From Exophiala sp. HKRS030 (Eukaryota > Ascomycota > Eurotiomycetes > Chaetothyriales > Herpotrichiellaceae), in contig JAHWDD010000003.1 in assembly GCA_023897205.1 (NCBI GenBank), positions 6,947,665-7,011,664 of the forward strand: 64,000 nt of DNA. The letters run 5' to 3'. Shown piece by piece: positions 11,226 to 22,171 of this stretch (position 1 is its first letter; the number at the start of each line of letters is the position of its first letter). The notes beneath the pieces were generated by a model. That model had not been told where the DNA came from. It saw only the letters and a list, made by a program, of their open reading frames with translations, and ran no database searches. The translations under genes were made by a program, and so were the position numbers.

Positions 11226-12441
11226 GAAGAAGCGGCATGGCCGGCCTCGTGTCGTCAGAGTAAGGAAAGTACTGTACTCGTAGAGAGTGCTCCCATCGAC
11301 TATCTAGGTATTAGTCAGGTGTGGCTTGAACTGATGCACGAAATATCCGTAGGTGTGAGAGATTTTTTGATGTTGCAGCATTGATACGAGACGAAGAACA
11401 TGGGGTAATTGTCCGAGCTAGTCACAAGTGCCATATGTTCTGTAAGCTCCGGAAGCGTCGGCTCGTCAGGCGCTGACACATTGTACAGTACAGACGGAGT
11501 TCTAGCAAAGACTGTAATACTGTTTTGTAGGTTGATTGTCATCGCTAATTCCTCCGTAGAAGGGAGGAGGAAGGGCGTAAGGCTAATTGTATGCGTACTC
11601 GTACTGTCTGGAGTGATAAGTAATACGGAGTACGGAGTACTAAAGGAGCCTTCTGGCGGTGGGTGATGCCAAGGTGAGAGCTTGACGCGGCAAGTGTGGC
11701 GGAAGACAATGGGCAGTGACGTTGCGTGGTTTCGTTAAGAGAACAGCCCATCAATCAATCCTCACGCCCATTCATCCTTATTCAGCTATTCCTGTGAAAT
11801 CAATCCCATTCCATCTATCCATTGCCTGCTCGTACAGTCACCATAATTCGAGGATTAATTGCTGGCTCAACATTATCTGTTGTCAGACTCCCAATCCATC
11901 ATCTGTGAAGCCTGTTGCCACCGCCTATCGAGATCAGCCGCGATTAGCCTTGCCCGCGCCACGCCTACAACCACCGAGAATTGGCAATTTCATCAGCACC
12001 CGCACCGTCGCACTCACAAAGAGGATCACTTGTGGATACTCTTGACCGTCGATATCGTTCCCTAACCTTGCCTGTGCCTGGCCAGTGCTTTTGCCCTGCG
12101 CTGCCCATATCGCCCAACACTTGACGTGACCCTTGCGAGCTTGCTGGGCCACCAACCTAACCAAGGCTTCTCCGGATTCTCCTCCATCCGTCGAACTGGC
12201 ATTCTTCGCCTCACCTCTTCTCTTTTCTAGTCTTCCTACTCGGCGTACAGTGACCGATCAATTTGGTCGAAGATACACGGTCACTGAGACGCCTAGCCGC
12301 TCCTTTGGTTATCAGCCCTCTCGAAGAAATACTGTTGTCGGCATCTCAAACGAACTTGATCCGTCCCACCCTTCACTTCGCCAACAAGCATCTGCAAGCA
12401 TCTACACACGGTCTTCCTTGGAAACTGCGCCCATTGTCAAG
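11226..12441. other. Intergenic region and probable long 5' leader of epsin
   Basis: It contains an overlapping double TACGGAGTAC motif at 11624-11640. From about 11,750 to 12,440 the strand is pyrimidine-rich (CCTTCC, CTCCTCC, TCTTTTC), as in fungal leaders. No coding frame is supported. Confidence 0.45.
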
Positions 12442-14290
12442 ATGTCAAAAGTTGTCAGGAGTGTAAAGAATGTCACAAAAGGTTATAGTAGTGTTCAGGT
12501 CAAGGTACGAAATGGTAAGAGACAAGCAATTACGGCGGCCTGCGACACAGGACACAGCGTCTAATTGATGACAATAGCCACCTCCAATGACCCATGGGGC
12601 CCTACGGGTACAGATATGGCAGAAATCGCTGCCTTGACCTTCAACAAGTGAGTCGTGGTCGATCATGACAATGAATCATGGCAGCTGACCGTGTCCGCAC
12701 AGTCCGAGTGATTTCTATGAAATCATGGACCTTTTAGACAAGCGATTGAATGACAAAGGAAAAAACTGGCGACATGTTCTCAAATCCTTGAAAGTCCTTG
12801 ATTACTGCCTGCACGAAGGTTCCGAACTGGTGGTGACCTGGGCGCGGAAGAACATTTATATTATCAAGACGCTCCGAGAATTCCAGTACATCGACGAAGA
12901 CGGAAGGGACGTTGGACAAAATGGTAAGATAACCCAATGGTGCAGTAGGAACCTGTGCTAATATACTACAGTTCGTATTTTTGCGAAGGAATTGACATCT
13001 CTCATTCTGGATGAAGACCGTCTGAGGAGTGAACGATCCGATCGGAAAGTATGGAAAACTCGTGTTCAGGCCATGGACGATTACGCACCTCAGCAAGTCG
13101 CTAGTCCTTCGCGCAGACAGCCACCCAGACATTCAGCTGCGGACGAAGATGAAGACATGGAATACAAGAGAGCGATTGATGCAAGTTTGGAGGAAGCGAG
13201 GAGGGAAGAGGAGCGCAGACGACGACAAAACGCCGACCAGGACACAGACGACCTACAAAAGGCAATCAAGATCAGTAAAGAGGAAGAAGAGATGCGAAGG
13301 CGCCAACTCGAGGAAGCCAATGCTGCGTCCCTCTTTGACGACACCCCAGCACCTAGCCAACCGCAACCAACAGGTTACAACCAAGGATACCAGCAGCAAC
13401 CTGCCGTCGACTGGTTTGGAAACCCTCTTCAGCAGCAGCCACAGAGCACGGGATTTCTCAACAGTCAATATGCCCAGCCACAACCAACAGGCCAGCCGAA
13501 TGGTTTCACAAACGGCTTTCAACCCACCCAGCCTACAGGTTACGATCAATTTGGGCAGCAGCAGCCTTTCCTTCAACAACAAAACACTCTTCAACCGCAA
13601 CAGACGGCATTCCAAACCAACAACCCGTATGGCACTCAGCCTTACGGCGATATGTTTGGTGCACAATCCCCCCAAACCCAATCTGCCTTACAACCAGGGA
13701 CCAACAACCCATGGGCAACTCAGTCTCCCCAACCCGCAGATCCGCTCAGACCCCTACCGACTGGATCGAACAATCCTTTCGCACAAAAGCCGCAGCAGGC
13801 ATCGCCGTCGCCATTCCAGCGTACAACCACTCAGCCGTCACTGGGCACTCTGCTGGAGACGCAGCCGACCACACAATTCAGCCAGCCTACGCAGCCAAAC
13901 CCGATCATGAATTACCAGCCATCTCCTCAGCCATCCTTCCAACAGCAACAGCCACAGAAGCCTGCGAACCCGCAGCATGCTAAATTGAATGCTTTGTTGG
14001 CTTCTGGAGAAGGTCAAGACACCTTTGGTAACACTGGTGACTTGCGTATTCCCGCCCAGCACACTGCTCCTGGAGCTTTTGTCAACTCGGCAGGACAAGG
14101 TATTGATCGTCTTCGAGCAGCACAGACTGGAACCAATCCTTTCTTTTCGTCGCAAGCCACAGGGTATGCTCAGCAACTACCCAATCAAACTGGACCTGTT
14201 GGTGGCTATGGTGGTTACGGGCAACAAAACGGCAATCCCTTTGGTGGTAGACCTGGTGGCCCTCAAGGTGGAAGCTTGATTGACTTGTAG
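12442..14290 (+). CDS. ent1: Epsin, ENTH-domain endocytic adaptor (4 exons)
   Basis: Exons 12442-12514, 12578-12647, 12703-12923 and 12972-14290 give 560 aa. The ENTH domain spans about residues 10-145 (SNDPWGPTGTDMAEIAALT, DFYEIMDLLDKRLNDKGKNWRH, VRIFAKELTSLI). Two ubiquitin-interacting motifs follow (EYKRAIDASLEEAR and DLQKAIKISKEEEE). The long Gln/Pro/Thr-rich tail carries NPF motifs that bind EH domains (NNPFAQ, TNPFFS, GNPFGG), and the protein ends in a clathrin box, LIDL. This is the Ent1/Ent2 architecture: binding PI(4,5)P2 and ubiquitinated cargo at sites of clathrin endocytosis. Introns are phase 1, 2 and 1 with good consensus, and all lie within the ENTH region. Confidence 0.95.
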
Positions 14291-15761
14291 AGCACCCCGT
14301 CCTCAAACAGAGTCAATAATGGTTATGAAAGTGGTAGTGAGTGATGACAGCAAGATTGTGCTATACCCCTGGCAGTTGGTTCTCGGAATGAAATTGTCCT
14401 GCATGCGCTGCAGTTTTTCTCTTATGTATAGGACCGGCTGCGTTGCCTGCATTCCGATGGTGTTTCCAAGACTCCATTTCCTGCAGTATAATGAAATTTT
14501 GTTCTCTTTTCAACGCACACATAAATGGTTGTTTTCGATCGATCAATCAACTCGAATATATGGATTCTTTATGTGTCCTCTATGAAAGACACGATATGAT
14601 TTACTTGGTGTTCTTTATCCCCGACCCAGTTCCGCTCGTTATATTCAACCTTACCTATTCAACGAGATGCTACCTACTCGTACGCAGCGTGCATTACGCA
14701 GGCAGCATAATTTTACAAGCTTCATTTAGTCAGGCAGGACAATGGCTGCAATTGTCTTTTTACAAGTACGAATAGAAAAAGCATTGTTCAAAAAGTAAAG
14801 AGTACACTGTATGGAGTACATTTTAGCAAGCCATTCACGGAGTACGAGCATGGTCAATGAAAGTGCATACTGTACGATTGCGACTTTGAGTACATGTACC
14901 GTTCTGTACGGACCTAGAAGACAGCATCTTTGATTTACCTCTCGCCCCTCTTTTTCAAGGGAGGGTGAGAAGAGAAGAACAAAGTGCGTAAGATAGGAAT
15001 TGGTATTAGTCCGACATAAGTACGGTATGTTCGATTCTTCACACGAAAATCAGAGTCGCTCACGTGACTTAAATTGGAGCAGTGCGCTACGGACAGTTCG
15101 CTTTCTAAGATCGCATCTCGTCCTGGGAGCCACTCGACGTCAACAGGCTTTACCTTGACTTCTGGATTGTGTCGCTAAAGCTTGGCTGGACTCTACACAT
15201 ATCAATGAGCAGCAGACGTCTTTGGACAGTCTCCGTGTCCTAGAGACTTTGGACAGTCTCCGTGTCCTAGAGACTTTGGAAACAACTCCGAAGCAAGCCC
15301 CAATGGTGGTCGAACAACGAGCGTTCCCAATTCTCCCGGAACTAAGGACCAGAACAGACTTGACTGGTACAACGTGTAGTTACTTTGCTGATGCAGCCGA
15401 AGATGCAGAACATGAACTGTGGAAGTGAGAGGGAGCTACGCAACAGTCATCGACTTCCGACCGGGAGGTTGTGTCGTCGCTAACACCTACCGTTTGAGGG
15501 CTCGCCTTCCTTCGTTCATCACTTTTTTCTTCCAGAGTGCAACGCTCCGCGTTCGAACATGTCGAATCCGTCCTTGCTACCGCCATCGGACGGTTCCACT
15601 CGTCGCGGGCTCCGGTTCTCCTCCCATCGCTATACTCTGAGGAGGTGTCTGGCCTTTTTGGCAGGATATTGTCCAACAGATCTGTCGCATTTGCCTAAAC
15701 CATGAACGCTTGCCTACACTACTGACCGAGTCCAAGGCTGTATCAAAGACTTGTGATTGTC
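14291..15761. other. Intergenic region with short tandem duplication
   Basis: No gene is recognised in this 1.47 kb. It has a CACGGAGTAC motif at 14837-14846 and a 27-bp direct tandem duplication at 15221-15274. Overlapping frames on both strands at 15380-15676 lack a domain or a convincing start. Confidence 0.45.
15221..15280. repeat. 27-bp direct tandem repeat, two full copies plus six bases
   Basis: Two identical 27-bp units occupy 15221-15247 and 15248-15274, starting TTTGGACAG and ending TAGAGAC. A partial third copy (TTTGGA) follows at 15275-15280. The unit length is a multiple of three and one frame is open through it, but no gene is supported here. Confidence 0.85.
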
Positions 15762-16727
15762 ATGGGCTTTGACCATCATTTACGAGGTGTCTACGTCGCT
15801 CTTCCAACTCCTCTTACGGCGGATGGAGACGAGATTGACGAACCATTGCTCAGAAATCATATCAATTACCTTCTCAATGCTGGAATCCATGGCTTGGTCC
15901 CTGGTGGAAGCACCGGAGAGTTCACTACCCTGACGCTACCAGAGCGCAAACACTGAACTGAACTCTGTGTGAAATTTGCTGCTGGTCGAGTCCCAGTGGT
16001 CACGGGTGTTGGATCCCTGTCCCTTCGAGATTCGCTAGATCTCGCCGAACATGCCGCCCAAACAGGAGCAACTAGCTTAATGCTTCTTCCCCCATTCTAC
16101 GACGCGCTCAACGTCTCTCAGCTCGGCGACTTTCTCGAGCGGCTTCGCGAACGAAGCGGGTTGCCATTGATGTACTACCACAACCCTGCCGCCAGTGGCA
16201 CGATACTCACACCTGGACAAATTTCCACCCTCACCGAGCGCGGCGTGCAGTACGTCAAGTACACCGCAGACGATGCAGTTGGATTGAGTGAGATGCTTTG
16301 GGACCATGGCGCAACCATCACCACTTTCGTGGGTAATGACACGCTCATGTTCTATGGTCTGGCTGCTGGAGCCCAGGGCATCGTCTGGGGCCTGGCAAAC
16401 GTGATTCCAGAGCTCGCTATGGAATTTTGGAATGTAGTTGCTGTTCAAAGGGACTTCGAGTGTGCTCGCGAAATGTGGACAAAGATTCGACCGCTCTGCG
16501 AGCTGTTCGAGTCGAGCAATTACGCCGCGGCTGTGAAGACGGGTATGCAGTTGATTGGAACATCAGCTGGGCCAATGCGCACACCTTTCTCGCTGCTTGA
16601 GGGGAATGATCGGGCGGAACTGGAAAGACTACTCCTCGATGCTGGTGTCAAGAAGGCGTACGCGAGTGGCGACACCAAAGGTACGCGCGAATTAGATCGG
16701 GGAGTTTCAAGGTCCCGACCATGCTAG
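15762..16727 (+). pseudogene. Dihydrodipicolinate synthase family (DapA/N-acetylneuraminate lyase type), interrupted by an in-frame TGA
   Basis: A single frame from the ATG at 15762 to the stop at 16725-16727 encodes about 320 residues of a class I aldolase TIM barrel, broken only by TGA at 15954-15956 (codon 65). The N-terminal phosphate/keto-acid loop GGSTGEF is intact (residues 48-54). So are the tyrosine motif YYHNP (Tyr139) and the Schiff-base lysine in QYVKYTAD (Lys166). The sequence runs ERKH-stop-TELCVKFAAGRVPVV, and in relatives a leucine-like residue sits at the stop position, so one base change explains it. No splice pair removes the stop without losing conserved residues. Family members condense or cleave pyruvate-type keto acids. 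It lies 386 bp upstream of a Zn2Cys6 gene on the same strand. Possibilities are recent pseudogene, readthrough or sequencing error. Confidence 0.75.
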
Positions 16728-17113
16728 GCCCAAGTCTAGAGAACTCGCCGCGACCTGACCTAGAATTGCTATCATAACATCGCTCGAGTAATATGAGTTA
16801 TATACTACTGGTTTAATTGTGTTTTGTAGAGTACGCATATAATGAAACTGTCTATTTAAGAAGGGGCAATGATGATTTGATCTCTGCTTTTTACCGATTG
16901 TCCCTAAAGTGGCTCTTCCCCGGTTCTGCTGTACTCCGTAGGCTTTCCCCAATCCATGGTAGTTTAGCTGCCAGCGAACTTGTAGATAAGAGTGCGAATT
17001 GACTCCGGTCTCTCTCAACTCAAAGCTACGGCTTCGATTGCAGTTCTTCAAGGTCGAGCTGCTTACCCGCACAGCGGCACCGAGAGTCGTAAGCATTTCT
17101 CCCTTCGCCGGGC
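16728..17113. other. Intergenic region between the aldolase gene and the Zn2Cys6 gene
   Basis: It contains a reverse-oriented TACGGAGTAC motif (GTACTCCGTA at 16931-16940). Nothing else is recognised. Confidence 0.4.
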
Positions 17114-19471
17114 ATGTCCACTGAACTTTCCGAGGCTCCAGATACTCCTCGCGGTGTTCATTTTTCCGGATACATGCGCCATCGATCCCTGACTGGCTGT
17201 CTCACGTGCCGGAGGAGAAGAGTCAAATGCGATGATGTTCGTCCAGCTTGTGGTGTATGCCGGCGCCTTCAGCTCCCGTGTCAAGGATTCGAGCCTCGAA
17301 TCCTTTTCATTACCCCGTTAATCTCAGGTTCAAGCGATGATCTGTCTTCCCCATCTGAATCACGAGCCAGCAATGCAGAGGCCTCGAAGGAGAGCAGACG
17401 AATGCTGTTTGGAGGGAAGCTATACCCCCCCCCCCCTCAAAATACCAGCAGGGCTGTTCTCACATTTCGTGGTGCAGACTTTGAACGGCAACGAATGATT
17501 TCCCAAATCACAAAGCCATTGTCCGGACTCAACCTCGGATCCATACTCGATATCCTTGAAGAGCAATGCCCTGTCGATGGAGAGACCATCTCGCAAGGGC
17601 CGCTGGGCGTTTTCCGCCACGGACCTTCGGATCCAAAATCATCATCATCATCTTTCCTCGGCACCATACATGATCTCGACGCCGACTTCGTAATAGCCCC
17701 TGACGAAAAAGTCTCTCCCTTCTTGGGTTTCTTTGACCTTGAAATGCACGCATCGACCGACAGTCAGTTCGAGACTGCCCTCCCTGATTTCATCGAGTAT
17801 GAGCTCCCATCAGACTCTTGCACCCCTGCCTGGCAGCCTGTGGACTCCAACATCTTGAGTTCCAACGAGCTGGACTTTTCACTCCCATACATGACTCGAC
17901 TACCTCTGCAACACCAAGTACCTCCTCCGGATGACTTCGAGATGAAAGTACCGCTTGATGTCAAATTCCTCCTAGACCATTTCGCCGGCCAGTACGTGGA
18001 CGTGGTCTCTTTAATCCAGAATAAAAAGTCGCCGTGGCGTATCCTTCATCTTCCAAGCGTGTTGAAGACGTTTGGAGAGCTCGTTATCTGGAAATGCCCA
18101 AACCACTTCCAGATCGCTCTGTTCTACGCCGTCCTGGCACTGAGCTCATTCCATCTCGATCGGACGACTGCAAAGGCCAAAGAGAAGGGCTACTGGTGGA
18201 CAGTCGGCAACTCTCACTACAGCCAAGCAGCGTCAGAGCTACGGAAGGGTTTGGACGGAGGGCATGACCGAGCGACCAAGGTCAAGTACAAGGACGTTTT
18301 GATGGCTATACTGACCATGGTCACCGTTTGCGTAAGCCTCCATCGGCCGTCCAGCCACCAGACCATTTTGATGGAATAATGTTTGCTTACCGGTTCTTTT
18401 AAGATTACAAGCGGCAACATGGAAGATGCTCGCTCCTATCTGCTTCGAGCACAAGACATCGTGCGACGCCGTGGCCTGCCAAAAGCGAACAAGTCTCGAA
18501 AAGTCCGAACCCTGCACAGTACTTTTGTCTTCCTCCGAGTCATCGAAGATAGCACATTTCCGTACCCGAAATCAATGCAGTTGCCTTCTCCAGACGCAAA
18601 ACGCGAAAGCTCGATGCGTTACCCATCTTTCGGGCTACATACCGCAGAGTCGGAATCTATAGGTCAGACAATTCCACCTGCAGATCTGTGGCATAATCTT
18701 GCTGAAGGAGAGCCCGAGGGCGACGGCGGCTCGGCTTTTCGCTTGGTATATGGCATTCCCGAATCCTTGTTCGTCCTCATGTCTCATGTTAGCTATCTTT
18801 CACAGCAAATCCGTCATTTTAAAGAATTCTGCCCATTGGCAAGCGCGTCACAATTCCATGAGATCCAAACAAGGGTCGCCATCATAGAGGATGCCCTGTG
18901 CAATTGGGAGGGCAAAAGCGACCGCCTTGGCGAGGCCGATTCTCGACGGCGGGTATCGGCTGATCAATGGGCTTCGACTTGGAGTTCCACGTCGCTTCCC
19001 GACGATCTCAACATCGGTGGCATGAGAGACCAAAGGCAGCCCTGTGCAGATGCGACAGGTGTCAAGGAAGGACATGTGAGCCATATGGCGTTGGCCGTAC
19101 ACTCGGCCCTACTCATCTACTTCTATCGACAGGTGCGTGAAGTGAATCCGTTTGTTCTCCAGCCTTTCGTCAAACGAGTCAAGGAGCACCTTCTCGCGTG
19201 CGAAATTTACAAAACCACACACGCCATCGCGTCAAGCAGTCTCGTCTGGCCGGGTTTCATTGCCGCCGTCGAAGCAAATGATGACAAGGACTTCCGGGAA
19301 TTGATAGACTGGCTCAAAAGTTGTGGCGACCGCTTCGGTCTCAGGAACTTCGATCGAGCGGCAGAAATCGCCACAGAGATCCGACAAACAAAGCTGGGCT
19401 CGTCGGACAGGAACAAGGCCAACTGGATGGACGTGTTGCGAGAAAAGCAGGCCCCATTGGTGTGTTCATGA
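17114..19471 (+). CDS. Zn2Cys6 transcription factor with fungal-specific regulatory region (2 exons)
   Basis: Exons 17114-18331 and 18404-19471 give 761 aa. The binuclear zinc cluster is at residues 29-56 (C29, C32, C39, C46, C49, C56; GCLTCRRRRVKCDD). A serine-rich linker follows, and then a long helical region (LDHFAGQYVDVVSL, LFYAVLALSSFHLDR, AILTMVTVCITSGNM, YLLRAQDIV) of the kind called fungal-specific transcription factor domain 2. The phase-0 intron joins MVTVC to ITSGN. A run of twelve C at 17425-17436 codes for four prolines and is a possible slippage site. Its position just downstream of the aldolase gene and upstream of the dipeptidase and the GIT1-like carrier makes a local regulatory role possible. 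Confidence 0.9.
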
Positions 19472-20156
19472 ATGGCCGCTCCATGAGTCCCTCCTGGCAT
19501 GCGTAGAAAGCCTCGTGGCAGCCCTGGAGCCATGGTAGCACGAACAGTCGGCAGACAAGAGGCGCGGCAAGCTTGCGGGCCTTTTTTCCCATCACGGGAG
19601 GCACTGTGTACTATTACCAGGTACTGCATCAGTCCAGTCCTTCATCACCATGTAGGTGGCCAGAATCATAACTCAATGGCCATCTCAGGCGAGGCGCAGG
19701 GCAAAGGAGAGGCCGATGACACACCTGCACCGACAACACACATGGATATTGTCCTTGTCTTCATGTGAGACCAGAACAGAGATAGATTCTACCAAGCCAA
19801 GTCCATAAAGGTCAGGTCTTCAGCTAGGAACGTGGGCAATAGATGGTCTCTTCAAGAAGGCTGTTTGCAGTCAATCAATCACTGATCTGGTATCCGGCGC
19901 GTCGAGACTGGGATTATGGATTGCTCCCCATTTCAGGTCGCTAGGTCATCAGCACTTGCTCAATCTAGCGGCACGGAATCAGCCTTTACAATGTCTCGGG
20001 CGAACGAGTGCAGGCATCTTGCAGAAGGCGAAGCGAAGGCTGTCACTTTGCGCACAACAATGGGAGAGCGTTCGTCAACACACGTGCCCTCGGCACACAA
20101 AAAGAGCATTAATTAATGCTTCACAGCTTTATTTCGTGAAGGAATAGTCATCGCAG
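19472..20156. other. Intergenic region between convergent genes
   Basis: The only feature seen is a perfect 16-bp palindrome at 20105-20120, close to the 3' end of the dipeptidase gene. No coding support. Confidence 0.4.
20105..20120. repeat. Perfect 16-bp palindrome AGCATTAATTAATGCT
   Basis: The sequence is identical to its reverse complement and lies 37 bp beyond the dipeptidase stop codon. It could be a chance AT-rich palindrome, a protein site or part of a 3'-end signal. Confidence 0.7.
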
Positions 20157-21748
20157 TCATATCTCGTCTTCCAGTGGCAGATCGCCCCTTGCCTTCATTT
20201 CGGCGCTGACTTCTTCCACTCTCTTCCAGACCCTCAACACATTTCCGCCAATGACGCCCTCGACTTGGGCATCATCGAGGCCTCGTCTGAGCAGCTCCCG
20301 GACTAGATCTGGGAATTTACTTACATCTTCGAGACCCCTAGGTGTCTCTGGGATACCGTCAAAGTCACTCCCAATTCCCACATGCTCAAAACCAATCTTG
20401 TTGCCCAGGTACATGACATGCTCCACGACGAATTCCAGCGTGGAATTGGCCGGATGGAAGGTCGGCAAATTCCCTGGGGTGGTGGAGTTGACGCACGAGA
20501 TAAACTGGGGCACAAACGTGACCATGATGACCGAGTCCGTTCCCTTGACCAAGGGCAAAATCTGGTCTGGCACGTTACGCGGGTGAGGACACAGAGCGTA
20601 TGCAGAGGAATGTGAGAAGATAACGGGTGCTTCGGAGCCTGGAAATGATTTGGTCTGGTTTCCTGCGAGGACGTCATGCATGGTCTTTGGGTGTGTGTGC
20701 GAAAGGTCAACCTGGGCACAAGTCAGTGCTCTACGTTCTTCTGGAAAAATTCTCGTAGGTATGATGATGCTCACAATCATGCCCAGCCGGTTCATCTCGC
20801 GAATGATCTTGGTTCCGAAGGGACTCAGTCCACCCCAGTGAGGACTGGCTGGGCGGGCTGCTTCTGGATCAAGTGAGTCGTCCAAGACGGTGACTTGCGC
20901 AGCGTCGGCCACGGCATTGTGGCAGTTCCAGGTCAAAGTGGCGTATTTTGCACCTAATTTGTGGTAGAGCCGCAGTGTTGAGGCATTTCGGCCTATCATA
21001 TGAAGGCCCTCTATTCCGATAGGAGACAGGACTTTGCCTTTGCGCTGGAATGCGGCCAAGGCGGAAACACTGTCTAGAATGGCTGGAGAGAAGACGTCCG
21101 GGAAGGTGGCCTGCAAACGATGGATCACATCGAGCTGTGACAAAGTTTCCACGACGACTGACGCAACGTTATAAGACAGAGACATGGGCCGGGGGCGCAG
21201 CAGACTGAACATACCAGGAGCATAGACCTCGTTAGAGAAATCCAGCCTGTTGGAGGGGCAATCCACCCAGCAACTCCAGAAAAACCCACCCTGTCTGCCC
21301 TTTCTCATACGCGCAATATCGAGATGGTCAATGTAACCGATCGAGCCGCCATGTTCGAATTTTGATCTGAAGTCGGGGTGGTAGATATGATTCGAATAGA
21401 CGGAGCGAAGTCGCTCAGCGAGGTCGATGTGACCGTCTAGTGAGTGGACTTGAGTTGAGTATCCTCCATGAACCTGGCGCGGGGGCGCGGGACTGGAGCG
21501 TGCTTACCCATCATTGGAGTCCGAGCCATGATTTTGTCAACTCGTTGGTCAATTGTCAGAAGTGATGACGGTATGAGAGGCATTATGGTCGACTGTAGAC
21601 TCGCCCGATCAAGCCCTTTCTGCTTGAAAGCCAGAGCAAGTGTCAGGACAACAGCGAGAAGAGCTATTCGCCGCCAACGCATTGCTGGCACCATTGCCTC
21701 GGTCTCACTCCCAGCGGAGGATGATGCACGAGTCTTCTCGGATGCCAT
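20157..21748 (-). CDS. Membrane dipeptidase, peptidase family M19 (4 exons)
   Basis: Exons in order of transcription: 21748-21508, 21436-21215, 21157-20775, 20711-20157, giving 466 aa. A single membrane anchor lies near the N-terminus (RRIALLAVVLTLALAF), suggesting a type II membrane enzyme facing the secretory lumen or outside. The metal-binding HxD is DGHIDL (His83, Asp85), created across the first splice. Other family blocks are GGFFWSCWVDCP, GIEGLHMIG (bridging Glu), DLSHTHPKTM, FSHSSAYAL and HVGIGSDFDG. M19 enzymes hydrolyse dipeptides and leukotriene or glutathione-derived Cys-Gly with two zinc ions. Intron 2 joins NEVYAP to VVVETL; intron 3 joins GMI to VDLSH. Confidence 0.92.
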
Positions 21749-22171
21749 CGAGGGTAGCAGACAATGGTCCTGCGTCGGAGTTTGGTATCTATCAAGGCAA
21801 AGTTGACCAGGTGCACTGGAGCCAGCAGGTTGATAGAATGTTCGACTGCCTCATCATGCAGTCTAAACGCGACTGTTCGACATTGTCCACAGAGGATGGT
21901 GGGCATCGGAGAATGATTGGAGCAGAGCCGGTGTCGCTACTGGCTGCCGAATTCGATTTGATCTATCGACCCGAGGGGCCTTATTGGTCAATAGCTTTGA
22001 CTTTGAGGATAGACACTGTTTCTCAAGCGGCTCGTTAAAGCTTTCCACAAAGATAGTCAGCCATCCCGCAAGAACTTCAAAATGAAGATTCGTCTTCGCC
22101 CCCGAGGCGCGGTCTCAGGATCGCCCTGGTGCTTGAACAGTCTACGAGTGCTCGTGGAGTAACCGTTCATC
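21749..22171. other. Divergent promoter region, dipeptidase and GIT1-like carrier
   Basis: These 423 bp separate two divergent genes, so the two may share control elements. No motif is identified with confidence. Confidence 0.4.

Noticed and set aside
13029..13910. 293-codon frame overlapping the epsin tail
   Set aside because: It is a shifted frame in the Gln/Pro-rich region; the epsin frame holds UIM, NPF and clathrin-box motifs.
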